DNA of 64,000 nucleotides from Massilia litorea (GCF_015101885.1 NZ_CP062941.1:1364001-1428000), one strand, 5' to 3'; counted from the first letter of the stretch, positions 1-13,786 are shown. Program-made: numbers and translations. Notes: generated by a model from the letters alone, not told the origin.

Positions 1-262
1 CGCGGGCAGAGGCTACCGCGGCGAGGACGATCTGTTCGGGCGGGTCGGCGACGACGTCGGAAAAAATGCGTACCGCGAGTCCCTGCGCTTCCAGGCTGGC
101 GCGCGCGGGCTCGAGCAGGCCGGTGCGCAGGAAGCCGGCGTCGGTCACGATCAGGACGCGGCGGGTGCCTGGTAAACGTTCGGCGACGAGCTGGCCGAGG
201 CGGGCGCAAACGCCCGGTTCCGAAACGATGCTGGCGACGGTGTTGAAGGCAAAGGCGGTCAT
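1..262 (-). CDS. Iron-containing alcohol dehydrogenase, N-terminal part (truncated by window edge)
   Basis: The first 87 codons are present; the gene runs off the left edge. The start is an ATG read leftward from 262. The protein opens MTAFAFNTVASIVSEPG and continues with a Rossmann-type segment, RVLIVTDAGFLRTGLL, then IFSDVVADPPE, the pattern of the NAD(P)-binding half of group III Fe-dependent alcohol dehydrogenases. Such enzymes interconvert alcohols and aldehydes or ketones. The iron-binding His/Asp residues lie in the missing C-terminal half, so activity and substrate cannot be judged. It is divergent from the TSUP permease gene across 115 bases. Confidence 0.75.
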   Translation of the reverse strand, partial: MTAFAFNTVASIVSEPGVCARLGQLVAERLPGTRRVLIVTDAGFLRTGLLEPARASLEAQGLAVRIFSDVVADPPEQIVLAAVASAR

Positions 263-377
263 GGTCGATCCCGAGTCGTGGAGCAAATAGCTTACACCAG
301 AAACGGAACGCCGAGCCGCCAGGGCGCTGCCGAGTTGCCGTACAATTTCGCCTCCTTTAAAAAGTCGAAAAGCAGTC

Positions 378-1148
378 ATGATGGATTTTATGTGGCTCGG
401 CGGCGCCGCCTTTCTTGCCGGGCTGGTGGACGCCGTCGTCGGCGGTGGCGGCCTGGTCCAGGTACCCGCCATCTTTTCCTTCCTCCCGCGGGAAGCGCCG
501 GCGACCCTCCTCGGCACGAACAAGCTGGCCAGTATTTGTGGCACGGGTGCGGCGGCGTTTAACTATTCGCGCCGCGTGCGCGTCGCCTGGAGCGCGGCGG
601 CGCCGGCGGCGCTGGCCGCCTTTGCCTTGTCCTTTGTCGGCGCCTGGACCGTGACGCGGGTGCCGGGCGATTTCGTGCGCAGCCTGCTGCCCTTTATTTT
701 GCTGGCGGTCGCGCTATATACCTTCCGCAAGAAGGACCTGGGGTCGGTGCACGCGCCGGTACACAGCGGCGCAGCGGAGCGCTGGTGGGCGGTCGGCATC
801 GGCGCCGCCATCGGTTTCTATGACGGCTTCTTCGGCCCCGGCACGGGCAGCTTTTTGATTTTCCTGTTCGTGCGCTTTTTCGGTTTCGATTTCCTCAGCG
901 CCTCGGCGGCAGCAAAGATCGTGAATGTCGCCTGCAACCTGTCGGCCCTGCTGTGGTTCGGCTACAGCGGTCACCTGCTGTGGCAGCTGGGACTGCTGAT
1001 GGCGGTCTGCCAGATCGGCGGCTCGCTGGTCGGTACGCGGCTGGCGATCAAGCATGGCAGTGTCTTCGTGCGCAAATTGTTCCTGGTCGTGGTGTCGACC
1101 CTGATCGTCAAGACCGGCTTCGATGCCGTCGTACGTCTGGCCAGCTGA
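378..1148 (+). CDS. TSUP (TauE/SafE, DUF81) family membrane permease
   Basis: A 256-residue integral membrane protein with about eight hydrophobic segments. Its N-terminal motif, GLVDAVVGGGGLVQVPAIF, and the later IGFYDGFFGPGTGSF form the duplicated signature of TauE/SafE permeases. Family members export sulfite, sulfoacetate or similar small anions; the substrate here is unknown. Two adjacent ATGs (378 and 381) are equally possible starts. The gene stands alone and is followed at once by a parS site and an intrinsic terminator. Confidence 0.85.
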   Translation: MMDFMWLGGAAFLAGLVDAVVGGGGLVQVPAIFSFLPREAPATLLGTNKLASICGTGAAAFNYSRRVRVAWSAAAPAALAAFALSFVGAWTVTRVPGDFVRSLLPFILLAVALYTFRKKDLGSVHAPVHSGAAERWWAVGIGAAIGFYDGFFGPGTGSFLIFLFVRFFGFDFLSASAAAKIVNVACNLSALLWFGYSGHLLWQLGLLMAVCQIGGSLVGTRLAIKHGSVFVRKLFLVVVSTLIVKTGFDAVVRLAS

Positions 1149-1150
1149 GT

Positions 1151-1166
1151 TGTTTCACGTGGAACA
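1151..1166. promoter_or_regulatory. parS site 1 (ParB-binding centromere)
   Basis: TGTTTCACGTGGAACA is a 16-base near-perfect palindrome matching the widely conserved chromosomal parS consensus TGTTNCACGTGAAACA with one difference. It lies two bases after the stop of the TSUP gene and about 2.9 kb from parA. ParB loads here as a CTP-dependent clamp. Its last base is also the first base of the terminator stem that follows. Confidence 0.88.
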
Positions 1167-1200
1167 AAGCCGGGAAGCGCTCCGCGCCCCGGCTTTTTTT
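1166..1200 (+). terminator. Intrinsic terminator of the TSUP gene
   Basis: AAAGCCGGG pairs with CCCGGCTTT around an internal GCGC/GCGC stem, and the hairpin is followed by an uninterrupted T run (1194-1200). It sits 17 bases after the stop codon and separates this gene from the parS-mnmG region. Confidence 0.8.
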
Positions 1201-1217
1201 ACGTCCGGCGCCGGGAT

Positions 1218-1233
1218 TGTTCCACGTGAAACA
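1218..1233. promoter_or_regulatory. parS site 2
   Basis: TGTTCCACGTGAAACA matches the chromosomal parS consensus exactly, allowing the degenerate fifth base. It is 51 bases from site 1, on the mnmG side of the terminator. Confidence 0.92.
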
Positions 1234-1255
1234 CAACTCGACAGCCACCCGACTG

Positions 1256-1271
1256 TGTTCCACGTGAAACA
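1256..1271. promoter_or_regulatory. parS site 3
   Basis: A second exact copy of TGTTCCACGTGAAACA, 22 bases beyond site 2 and about 90 bases upstream of the mnmG start. Sites 2 and 3 are identical over all 16 bases and lie in the same orientation. Confidence 0.92.
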
Positions 1272-1321
1272 ACATCCCCTGTGTTTTTTAGCCGCGCTGA
1301 GTTTGGGAACCCAAAAGATTC

Positions 1322-1327
1322 TATAAT
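1322..1327 (+). promoter_or_regulatory. Candidate -10 element for mnmG
   Basis: A perfect TATAAT lies 33 bases before the mnmG ATG. No good -35 hexamer is found at 16-18 bases upstream (GAGTTT at best). The region just upstream carries parS sites 2 and 3, so bound ParB could affect this promoter. Confidence 0.45.
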
Positions 1328-1360
1328 CGCGAATTAGACTCCTCGCCTCACACCTCCATC

Positions 1361-3301
1361 ATGCTATTTCCAACTGAATTTGACGTGATCGTCGTCGGCG
1401 GCGGCCATGCCGGCACCGAGGCCGCGCTCGCGTCCGCACGCATGGGGCAGAAGACCCTGCTCCTTACCCACAACATCGAAACCCTGGGCCAGATGTCCTG
1501 CAATCCGTCGATCGGCGGCATCGGCAAGGGCCATCTGGTCAAGGAAGTGGACGCTTTAGGCGGCGCGATGGCGATCGCCACCGACGAATCCGGCATCCAG
1601 TTCCGCATCCTGAACTCCTCGAAAGGTCCGGCAGTGCGCGCCACCCGGGCCCAGGCCGACCGCATCCTGTATAAGGCGGCGATCCGCTCGCGTCTGGAAA
1701 ACCAGCCGAATTTGTGGCTGTTCCAGCAGGCGGTCGACGACCTGATGGTCGAGGGCGACCGCGTCGTCGGCGCCGTCACCCAGATCGGCCTGCAGTTCCG
1801 CGCCCGTGCCGTGGTGCTGACGGCCGGTACTTTCCTCGACGGTAAAATCCATGTCGGCTTGCAGAACTACACGGCGGGCCGTGCGGGCGACCCGGCGGCC
1901 GTCTCGCTGTCGAGCCGTTTAAAGGAACTCAAACTGCCGCAGGGCCGCCTGAAAACCGGCACGCCGCCGCGCATCGACGGCCGCAGCATCGATTATTCGG
2001 TGCTGGCCGAACAGCCGGGCGACCTCGATCCGGTGCCCGTGTTTTCGTATATGGGCAATGCCGCGATGCACCCGAAACAGGTGCCGTGCTGGGTCACGCA
2101 CACGAATGCGCAGACCCACGACATCATCCGCAACGGCCTCGACCGCAGCCCGATGTACACCGGCGTCATCGAAGGCGTCGGCCCGCGTTACTGCCCCTCG
2201 ATCGAAGACAAGATCCAACGCTTCGCGTCGAAGGAATCGCACCAGATCTTCCTCGAGCCGGAGGGTTTGACGACGCACGAAATCTACCCGAACGGGATCT
2301 CGACCAGCCTGCCGTTCGACGTGCAGCTCGCCTTGGTACGCTCGATGAAGGGCATGGAAAACGCCTTTATTTTGCGCCCCGGCTACGCCATCGAATACGA
2401 TTACTATGACCCGCGCGGCCTGAAATCGTCGCTCGAAACCAGGGCGATCAAGGGCCTGTTCTTCGCCGGCCAGATCAACGGCACCACCGGCTACGAGGAA
2501 GCGGCGGCCCAAGGGCTGTTGGCCGGCATGAATGCGGCCCTGCAAACGAAAGGCGAACCAGCCTGGACCCCGGGCCGTTCGGAAGCCTATCTGGGCGTGC
2601 TGGTCGACGACCTCACGACCCAGGGCGTGGCGGAACCGTACCGCATGTTCACCAGCCGCGCCGAATACCGTTTATCCCTGCGCGAAGACAATGCGGACAT
2701 GCGCTTGACCGAAATGGGCCGCAAACTGGGCGTCGTCGGCGATGCGCAGTGGGCCGCGTTCGAGACCAAACGCGAAGCGGTGGCGCGCGAACTGGAGCGC
2801 CTGCGTTCGACCTGGGTCAACCCGCGCATCCTTGCGGCGGCCGAGTCGGAACGCGTCGTCGGCCAGGCGCTGGAACGCGAGTACAACCTGGCCGATCTGC
2901 TGCGCCGTCCGGGGGTCGAATACGCCACCCTGATGACGATGACCGGTGTCGAAGGCCAGCCGCTGGCCGGGCCCGGCGTTGCCGATCCTGCCGTGAAAGA
3001 GCAGGTCGAAATCCAGCTGAAATACGCCGGTTATATCGACCGCCAGGCGAAGGAAGTCGAGCGTCACGACCACTACGAAAACCTGAAATTGCCGGACAAC
3101 CTGGACTACCTGGACATTGCCGCTCTGTCCTTCGAGGTGCGCCAGAAGCTCGATAAACAGCGTCCGGAAACCCTGGGCCAGGCTTCGCGCATCTCCGGCG
3201 TGACGCCGGCGGCCATTTCCCTGCTGCTGGTGCACCTGAAAAAACGCGGCGCCAAGGGGTTTACGAGTATCCCGGCAATCAATGAGGAGGCAGCACAGTG
3301 A
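1361..3301 (+). CDS. mnmG: tRNA uridine-5-carboxymethylaminomethyl modification enzyme MnmG (GidA)
   Basis: 646 residues; the Escherichia coli protein has 629. With MnmE, MnmG installs the carboxymethylaminomethyl group on wobble U34 of certain tRNAs, using FAD, NADH and a folate one-carbon unit. The FAD dinucleotide motif [10 protein letters not shown] is at residues 10-19, followed by the strongly conserved [18 protein letters not shown] segment. The family motif [18 protein letters not shown] is present, and the C-terminal helical MnmE/tRNA-binding domain is complete. The stop overlaps the rsmG GTG by four bases, so the two are cotranslated. Confidence 0.97.
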   Translation: MLFPTEFDVIVVGGGHAGTEAALASARMGQKTLLLTHNIETLGQMSCNPSIGGIGKGHLVKEVDALGGAMAIATDESGIQFRILNSSKGPAVRATRAQADRILYKAAIRSRLENQPNLWLFQQAVDDLMVEGDRVVGAVTQIGLQFRARAVVLTAGTFLDGKIHVGLQNYTAGRAGDPAAVSLSSRLKELKLPQGRLKTGTPPRIDGRSIDYSVLAEQPGDLDPVPVFSYMGNAAMHPKQVPCWVTHTNAQTHDIIRNGLDRSPMYTGVIEGVGPRYCPSIEDKIQRFASKESHQIFLEPEGLTTHEIYPNGISTSLPFDVQLALVRSMKGMENAFILRPGYAIEYDYYDPRGLKSSLETRAIKGLFFAGQINGTTGYEEAAAQGLLAGMNAALQTKGEPAWTPGRSEAYLGVLVDDLTTQGVAEPYRMFTSRAEYRLSLREDNADMRLTEMGRKLGVVGDAQWAAFETKREAVARELERLRSTWVNPRILAAAESERVVGQALEREYNLADLLRRPGVEYATLMTMTGVEGQPLAGPGVADPAVKEQVEIQLKYAGYIDRQAKEVERHDHYENLKLPDNLDYLDIAALSFEVRQKLDKQRPETLGQASRISGVTPAAISLLLVHLKKRGAKGFTSIPAINEEAAQ

Positions 3302-3951
3302 GGGGTTTTGACCGCGAAAAATTGATGACGGTACTGAGCGACGGCATCGACGCCATGGATTTGCCGCTGTGGGCCGCCCAGCGCGAGCAGTTGATGGACT
3401 ATCTCGCCTTGATGGCCAAGTGGAACGGCGTCTATAACCTGACTTCGCTGCGCGACCCGCTGCAGATGGTCACCCATCATTTACTGGATTCCCTGGCGGC
3501 GGTCCCAGCATTCAAGGATGCGAAAAACGTGCTCGACGTCGGCGCCGGCGGCGGCCTGCCCGGGCTGGTACTGGCGATCGCGCGGCCGGACATGAAAGTA
3601 TCGCTGATCGACACCGTCCACAAGAAAACAGCCTTCCTGACGCAGGTAAAAGCGGAGCTGGGCTTGTCGAATGTCACCGTCTACACGATGAAAGTGCAGG
3701 ACTTAAAAGCGGGACCTTTCGACGTCATCACCTCGCGTGCTTTTGCCGACCTCTCCGATTTCGTCAACTGGTCCGGGCACCTGCTGGCCGAGGGCGGGCA
3801 ATTCATTGCCTTGAAAGGTACGGCGCCGGCCGAGGAGCAGGAAAGGCTGCCGCTGGAGTGGAGGGTGCGCGAACTACGCCCAATCAAGGTGGCGAAACTG
3901 GAGGCGGAACGGCACCTGGTTTTCATCGAAAAAGCAGCACAAACAACCTAA
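3298..3951 (+). CDS. rsmG: 16S rRNA (guanine527-N7)-methyltransferase RsmG (GidB)
   Basis: 217 residues. It methylates G527 of 16S rRNA with S-adenosylmethionine. The SAM-binding glycine motif [17 protein letters not shown] is near residues 77-93, preceded by the family segment [14 protein letters not shown]. The GTG start is chosen because GGAGG lies nine bases upstream (inside the end of mnmG) and gives a GTGA overlap; an in-frame ATG at 3325 would lose this. It is the second gene of the mnmG operon. Confidence 0.95.
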   Translation: MRGFDREKLMTVLSDGIDAMDLPLWAAQREQLMDYLALMAKWNGVYNLTSLRDPLQMVTHHLLDSLAAVPAFKDAKNVLDVGAGGGLPGLVLAIARPDMKVSLIDTVHKKTAFLTQVKAELGLSNVTVYTMKVQDLKAGPFDVITSRAFADLSDFVNWSGHLLAEGGQFIALKGTAPAEEQERLPLEWRVRELRPIKVAKLEAERHLVFIEKAAQTT

Positions 3952-3963
3952 CAATATAAATCG

Positions 3964-4020
3964 TTTATACCGTTTATATTTGATAAACCGAACCAACAGT
4001 TTATTTGATAAAAACGGTAT
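3964..4020. repeat. AT-rich repeat block upstream of parA
   Basis: In a GC-rich genome this 78-base gap is strikingly AT-rich. ATACCGTTT (3967-3975) is repeated inverted as AAACGGTAT (4012-4020). Between them lie two near-direct copies of GTTTAT(AT)TTGATAAA, around 3972-3987 and 3999-4012, and the first of these is itself an inverted pair, GTTTAT/ATAAAC. This looks like an operator or promoter element for parAB, but no protein can be named from sequence. Confidence 0.6.
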
Positions 4021-4049
4021 GAACTGAAATGTCTCGTCCGAAGGAACAG

Positions 4050-4820
4050 ATGGCAAAGATATTTTGTGTTGCAAACCAAAAGGGCGGCGTCGGCAAGACG
4101 ACCACCAGCGTCAACCTGGCCGCCGGCCTGGCCAAGCTCGAGCAGCGCGTGCTGCTGGTCGACCTCGACCCCCAGGGCAATGCGACGATGGGCGCCGGCA
4201 TCAACAAGGCCGACCTGGAAGCGTCCACCTACCAGGTGCTGCTGGGCGAGGCGGAAGTGACGGAGGCGCGCCAGCGTTCGGAAGCAGGGCGCTTCGATGT
4301 CCTGCCGGCAAACCGCGAGCTGGCCGGCGCCGAAGTCGAGATGGTGGAACTCGACAACCGCGAGCGCAGGCTGAAACACGCGCTGGCGAAGGTCGACGCC
4401 GACTACGATTTCATTCTGGTCGACTGCCCGCCGGCCCTCTCCATGCTGACCCTGAACGGCCTGTGCGCCGCGCATGGCGTGATCATCCCGATGCAGTGCG
4501 AGTACTACGCCCTCGAGGGATTGTCGGACCTGGTCAACACGATCAAGAAGGTGCATGCGAACCTGAACACGGATTTGAAGATCATCGGCCTCTTGCGCGT
4601 GATGTTCGATCCGCGCATGACCTTGTCCCAGCAAGTCTCGGCCCAGCTCGAGCAGCATTTCGGCGGCAAGGTCTTTAAAACGATCATTCCCCGCAACGTG
4701 CGCCTGGCGGAAGCGCCCTCGTATGGCGTGCCGGGCGTGACCTTCGATCCGTCCTCGAAGGGCGCGCAGGCGTATATCGCGTTCGGGGCCGAAATGGTCG
4801 AGCGCATCAAGACAATGTAA
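4050..4820 (+). CDS. parA: Chromosome partitioning ATPase ParA
   Basis: 256 residues from the chosen start. ParA forms ATP-dependent nucleoid-bound gradients that pull ParB-parS complexes apart. The deviant Walker A motif KGGVGKTTT is at residues 10-18, and the Walker B-type segment FILVDCPPAL follows. The ATG at 4050 is preferred because AAGGA lies four bases upstream and chromosomal ParA proteins typically begin MAKIFCVANQKGG; an ATG at 4029 would add seven residues. parB follows after 19 bases and three parS sites lie 2.8 kb upstream, making a complete ParABS system. Confidence 0.95.
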   Translation: MAKIFCVANQKGGVGKTTTSVNLAAGLAKLEQRVLLVDLDPQGNATMGAGINKADLEASTYQVLLGEAEVTEARQRSEAGRFDVLPANRELAGAEVEMVELDNRERRLKHALAKVDADYDFILVDCPPALSMLTLNGLCAAHGVIIPMQCEYYALEGLSDLVNTIKKVHANLNTDLKIIGLLRVMFDPRMTLSQQVSAQLEQHFGGKVFKTIIPRNVRLAEAPSYGVPGVTFDPSSKGAQAYIAFGAEMVERIKTM

Positions 4821-4839
4821 TCTGAAAGAGTGATCCACA

Positions 4840-5709
4840 ATGGCGACAAAAAAACTCAAGGGCCTCGGCCGCGGCCTGGATGCTTTGCTCGGCGGAGACA
4901 TGGATGACGCACCGGCACCCGCCGGCGCGCCGTCCTCTTTATCCATCTCCCAGCTGCAGGCCGGCAAATACCAGCCGCGCACCCGGATGGACGAGGGCGC
5001 ATTGAACGAACTGGCCGCCTCCATCAAAACCCAGGGGATCATGCAGCCGGTGCTGGTGCGTCCCGTGGATGGCGGGCGCTACGAGATCATCGCCGGCGAG
5101 CGCCGCTTCCGCGCGGCCCAGCTGGCCGGACTCGAGGAGATCCCGGTACTGGTGCGCGAGGTCGACGACCAGGCCGCCGCCGCGATGGCCCTGATCGAGA
5201 ACATCCAGCGCGAGGACCTCAATCCCCTGGAAGAAGCGCAGGGCATCGCACGCCTGATTTCCGATTTCGATTTCACCCACGAGCAGGCGGCGAGCGCCGT
5301 CGGCCGCTCGCGCAGCGCCGTCTCGAATCTGCTGCGCCTGGTGAACCTGGCGCAGCCGGTGCAGACCATGCTGATGGCGGGCGATATCGACATGGGCCAT
5401 GCGCGCGCTTTGTTGTCGGTGGACAACGCCAGCCAGATCGCCCTGGCCAGCCACGTCGTCGCGAAACGGCTGTCGGTGCGCGAAACGGAAAAGCTTGTGG
5501 CACGCGCACTGGAGGAGCAGGCGAGCTCGGCCACGCAACCGCGTCTGAAAGAAAAGTCGGGAGACATCGTCCGCCTGGAAGAAGAACTGTCGGACAAGCT
5601 GGCCACCCCGGTCGTCTTCAAGATGGGACCGAAGGGCAAAGGCCAGATGATCATTGATTTTGCCGACCTCGACATTCTCGAAGGGGTACTGGCGCGCCTG
5701 CGGGCCTGA
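4840..5709 (+). CDS. parB: Chromosome partitioning protein ParB (CTP-dependent DNA clamp)
   Basis: 289 residues. The N-terminal KKLKGLGRGLDALLGG segment is the usual ParA-contacting motif. The CTP-binding region shows GERRFRAAQLAG (residues 87-98) and ENIQREDLNPLEEA. A helix-turn-helix follows (QAASAVGRSRSAVSNLLRL, near residues 149-167) that should read the parS half sites, and a C-terminal dimerisation domain ends the protein. It is cotranscribed with parA. Confidence 0.96.
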   Translation: MATKKLKGLGRGLDALLGGDMDDAPAPAGAPSSLSISQLQAGKYQPRTRMDEGALNELAASIKTQGIMQPVLVRPVDGGRYEIIAGERRFRAAQLAGLEEIPVLVREVDDQAAAAMALIENIQREDLNPLEEAQGIARLISDFDFTHEQAASAVGRSRSAVSNLLRLVNLAQPVQTMLMAGDIDMGHARALLSVDNASQIALASHVVAKRLSVRETEKLVARALEEQASSATQPRLKEKSGDIVRLEEELSDKLATPVVFKMGPKGKGQMIIDFADLDILEGVLARLRA

Positions 5710-6336
5710 GCATCATCGGCGCGCTTGTGGATAAACCTGTCGACAAGCGCGTGAACAAGGCTGTGTACGGTTGTGGAAAACCGGCGGACAAGCAGTGCAT
5801 GACTGCAGGATAACTTTTTTACTTCACCGTACACCGCCGCAAGCCACGCCGTCCAAGTTACCTGCATGCAAGATAACGCAGTCGCGGCCGGGAAAGGTTC
5901 CACGCCGCGCTGTGGATAAGCCTGTACACAAGCTTGTCGACAGCTTGTGCATAGCCGGTGAGCAACCTAAACTCCCTTGGGCGAGGAGGGCGACGCACCA
6001 GAGCGGTGCGCCCGCTCCAGCCGCTGAGCAGCCTTCCTGTCGGCTTTCGATCTTCCCTGTCCGTACCCTTCCGACAACGCGGCCCGCTACCGCAAAACTA
6101 CGGTAACGCGTCCTTCAGGTCGTCACATTCCTTCCGCCGTCCCTGCGTTTCCTGCTGCGAACTACCGCGAAAAACCCCGATTCGAGCAATATTTGTGTGA
6201 CATTTTCACGTCTCGCGAAACGGCCGAACACAGCCGGAATCGTTTGACTCGCAAGCACGAAGGAACTTATAATCCCGCTGATTCATGTAATTACCACACC
6301 GTAACTCGGTTCCAACGGCCAGGGCAAAGAATAAAA
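5710..6336. other. Non-coding 627-base region between parB and atpI with DnaA-box-like cluster
   Basis: No credible gene is seen. Open frames here lack ribosome sites and protein character. The first 250 bases hold two exact 9-base DnaA boxes (TGTGGATAA at 5726-5734 and 5911-5919) and near matches TGTGGAAAA (5772-5780) and TGTGCATAG (5946-5954). A repeated arrangement TGTGGATAA-n-CCTGT-nn-ACAAGC occurs at 5726-5745 and at 5911-5933. A short T-rich run lies at 5812-5824. The right-hand part carries the atp promoter. Confidence 0.7.
6244..6273 (+). promoter_or_regulatory. Sigma-70-type promoter of the atp operon
   Basis: TTGACT (6244-6249) and a perfect TATAAT (6268-6273) are separated by 18 bases. 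The predicted transcript would start near 6280, about 57 bases before the atpI ATG. This is the best promoter match in the first 14 kb. Confidence 0.7.
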
Positions 6337-7504
<1,168 letters not shown>

Positions 7505-7549
7505 TCGGCGCCGCAAGCATCGAACAAGATAGTGGTTGTAACGAAGTTG

Positions 7550-7837
<288 letters not shown>

Positions 7838-7863
7838 TCGGTCCGGAAGTCTGGTTTTGAAGG

Positions 7864-7894
7864 GCCGAACCATCGCGGTTCGGCATCCGTTTTT
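7864..7894 (+). terminator. Stem-loop followed by T5 between atpE and atpF
   Basis: GCCGAACC (7864-7871) pairs perfectly with GGTTCGGC (7877-7884) around ATCGC, and TTTTT follows at 7890-7894. It lies inside the operon, so it may act as a leaky terminator or as a 3' stability element that raises atpE over downstream genes. It is weaker than a normal operon terminator because five bases separate stem and T run. Confidence 0.55.
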
Positions 7895-7911
7895 GTGAGA
7901 AGGGAAAAACC

Positions 7912-8382
7912 GTGAACCTCAACGCAACTCTGTTTGCACAGCTCGCCGTCTTCCTCGTCCTGGCGTTCTTCACGATGAAATTCGTGTGGCCGCCGCTGAT
8001 GAAGGCACTCGACGAGCGCGCCGAGCGGATCGCCAATGGGCTGGCCGCCGCCGACCGTGGCAAGGCTGACCTGGCCGCTGCCGAAAAGCGCGTGCAGGCC
8101 GAACTGGCAACTGCCCGTGACGAAGGCCAGGCGCGCATCGCCGACGCCGAAAAGCGCGCCGCGATGATCATCGACGACGCCAAGAAGACCGCTGCTGAAG
8201 AAGCCGCCCGTATCGTCGCCAGCGCTCGCGCCGACGCCGAACAGCAAGTGACCCGCGTGCGCGAAGAACTGCGTGGCCAAGTCGCTGCCCTGGCAGTGCA
8301 AGGCGCCGAGCAGATCCTCAAGCGTGAAGTGAATGCAGAAGCGCACGCCGCCCTGCTGACGCAACTGTCGACCGAGCTGTAA
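7912..8382 (+). CDS. atpF: F0F1 ATP synthase subunit b
   Basis: 156 residues. One N-terminal membrane helix ([20 protein letters not shown]) is followed by a long charged, alanine-rich coiled coil that forms the peripheral stalk. Length equals that of E. coli subunit b. atpH follows after two bases. Confidence 0.95.
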   Translation: MNLNATLFAQLAVFLVLAFFTMKFVWPPLMKALDERAERIANGLAAADRGKADLAAAEKRVQAELATARDEGQARIADAEKRAAMIIDDAKKTAAEEAARIVASARADAEQQVTRVREELRGQVAALAVQGAEQILKREVNAEAHAALLTQLSTEL

Positions 8383-8384
8383 TC

Positions 8385-8918
8385 ATGGCCGAACTCGCAA
8401 CCGTCGCCCGTCCCTACGCCGAAGCGCTGTTCCGTGTCGCCCAAACCGGCGACATGGCAGCCTGGTCCGAACTGGTGTCGCAGCTGGCACAAGTCGGCGC
8501 CAACCCTGATGTGCAGGCGTTTGCCGCCAACCCGAAACTGACGTCCGCCGACCTCGTCGCAGCCTTGAGCTCGCTGGTCAAGGCCCCGGTCACCCCGGAG
8601 GCCACGAACTTCCTGACGATGCTGGCCGAAAACGGCCGCGTCAGCCTGCTGCCGGAAATCGGCGCGCAGTTCCAGGTGCTCAAAAATGCCCAGGCCGGCG
8701 CCGCCGACGCGGAAATCGCCAGCGCCTTCGCGCTGTCCGATGCCCAGGTGGCCGAGCTGGTCGCCGCGCTGGAAAAGAAATTTGGTCGCAAGCTCAACCC
8801 AACCGTTACGGTGGACCCGTCGCTGATCGGTGGTGTGCGCGTGCTGGTCGGTGATGAAGTGCTCGATACCTCGGTACGCGCCAAGCTGCAGCAAATGCAT
8901 GCTGCGCTGACTGCGTAA
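8385..8918 (+). CDS. atpH: F0F1 ATP synthase subunit delta
   Basis: 177 residues. It links the peripheral stalk to the top of F1. The N-terminal segment [15 protein letters not shown] and the C-terminal [28 protein letters not shown] are the two diagnostic regions of the family. It lies in its standard position between atpF and atpA. Confidence 0.96.
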   Translation: MAELATVARPYAEALFRVAQTGDMAAWSELVSQLAQVGANPDVQAFAANPKLTSADLVAALSSLVKAPVTPEATNFLTMLAENGRVSLLPEIGAQFQVLKNAQAGAADAEIASAFALSDAQVAELVAALEKKFGRKLNPTVTVDPSLIGGVRVLVGDEVLDTSVRAKLQQMHAALTA

Positions 8919-8993
8919 GCGGAACTTCGCACTCTTTGCCGGCATCTCACGTCCTTGCCCTACGCATCAAGAAACTATTAGGAGTTAGCACTC

Positions 8994-10535
<1,542 letters not shown>

Positions 10536-10552
10536 TTCATGAAATGAAGGAT

Positions 10553-10582
10553 CCGGCATCGCCTGTTCACAGGCGATGCCGG
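10553..10582 (+). other. Perfect 13-bp intercistronic hairpin between atpA and atpG
   Basis: CCGGCATCGCCTG (10553-10565) pairs without mismatch with CAGGCGATGCCGG (10570-10582) around a TTCA loop. No T run follows, so it is not a standard terminator. Its position in the 69-base atpA-atpG gap suggests an mRNA processing or stability element. Confidence 0.75.
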
Positions 10583-10604
10583 TGACCGGAAGGAGTAAGG
10601 ACTC

Positions 10605-12922
<2,318 letters not shown>

Positions 12923-12948
12923 TCGCGTCTTCCACCTGAAGGACACAC

Positions 12949-13371
12949 ATGGCAAACACAATTCACGTTGACGTGGTCTCGGCCGAAGCGCAGATCTTCT
13001 CCGGCGAAGCGACCTTCGTCGCGTTGCCGGGTGAAGCGGGCGAGCTGGGTATCTACCCGAAGCACACCCCGCTGATCACGCGGATCCGCCCGGGCGCGGT
13101 GCGCATCGAGAAGGCTGATGGCGGTGAAGAGTTCGTCTTCGTCGCCGGCGGTATCCTCGAGGTGCAGCCGAACGGCGTGACGGTCCTGGCCGACACCGCG
13201 ATCCGCGGCGCCGACCTGGACGAGGCAAAGGCGCAAGCGGCCAAGCAGGCCGCCGAAGAGCTGATGCAGTCGCAGGACTCGCAGATCGACTACGCGAAAG
13301 CGCAAGCCGAACTGGCGTCTGCCATCGCCCAGCTGGCGGCAATCGCCCGCCTGCGGTCGAAAGGCCGCTAA
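12949..13371 (+). CDS. atpC: F0F1 ATP synthase subunit epsilon
   Basis: 140 residues. An N-terminal beta-sandwich ([30 protein letters not shown]) is followed by a C-terminal helical hairpin rich in Ala and Gln. It binds gamma and can inhibit ATP hydrolysis. Last gene of the operon, followed by a strong terminator. Confidence 0.97.
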   Translation: MANTIHVDVVSAEAQIFSGEATFVALPGEAGELGIYPKHTPLITRIRPGAVRIEKADGGEEFVFVAGGILEVQPNGVTVLADTAIRGADLDEAKAQAAKQAAEELMQSQDSQIDYAKAQAELASAIAQLAAIARLRSKGR

Positions 13372-13396
13372 GTCTTCAAGTCGTTCGCAACACAGC

Positions 13397-13429
13397 AAAA
13401 AGGCAGAGCTTCGGCTCTGCCTTTTTTTT
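13397..13429 (+). terminator. Terminator of the atp operon (UUCG tetraloop)
   Basis: AGGCAGAGC (13401-13409), loop TTCG, GCTCTGCCT (13414-13422), then a T run to 13429, with a matching A run upstream. The TTCG loop closed by a C-G pair is an exceptionally stable tetraloop. Confidence 0.95.
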
Positions 13430-13516
13430 ATTCGCCGGCTCCCGTCCGGAAACCGGTATGCGATTCAGGTGTCCCGGAGTGCGGCCTCGGCAACCGCACG
13501 GCGCGCGCCGACTGCG

Positions 13517-13720
13517 CTAATGCGTCGCCTTGTATAACATCCCACCCAGTTTATAGCCGAGGTCGAGCGCCGCGCCCCCCAGTGCGACGACGGCGGCGGC
13601 TGCGGCGACGGCGGGATTTCCGCCTGAAACATCCTCGATTTCAAGATCGTTCAATTCGACCATCGCCATCGGATAAGCCGGCTGTAATGCGGCGGGCTGT
13701 AGTTCGGTTCGCGTATTCAT
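13517..13720 (-). CDS. Small peptide with double-glycine leader (bacteriocin-like precursor, 67 aa)
   Basis: 67 residues. The N-terminal part ends in VELNDLEIEDVSGG (residues 21-34), a typical double-glycine leader with the acidic and hydrophobic spacing cut by C39-peptidase exporters. The predicted 33-residue core is Ala/Gly/Val-rich and hydrophobic, with LGYKLGGMLYKATH at the end. It resembles class II bacteriocin or microcin precursors in plan, but I cannot name a family. The start at 13720 has AAAGGA seven bases upstream; a longer frame to 13771 lacks one. It is the last of three tandem leftward small genes. Confidence 0.7.
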   Translation of the reverse strand: MNTRTELQPAALQPAYPMAMVELNDLEIEDVSGGNPAVAAAAAVVALGGAALDLGYKLGGMLYKATH

Positions 13721-13786
13721 TGTTATATTCCTTTCGTGTGGGCGAAGAGGCCTGGCGCGCCAGCGCGTCATGCCGTAAAACCGGTT

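Noticed and set aside
5771..6200. Two open frames in the parB-atpI gap that might be small genes.
   Set aside because: No ribosome site, Arg/Pro/Ser-rich translation, and the region carries DnaA boxes and a promoter instead.
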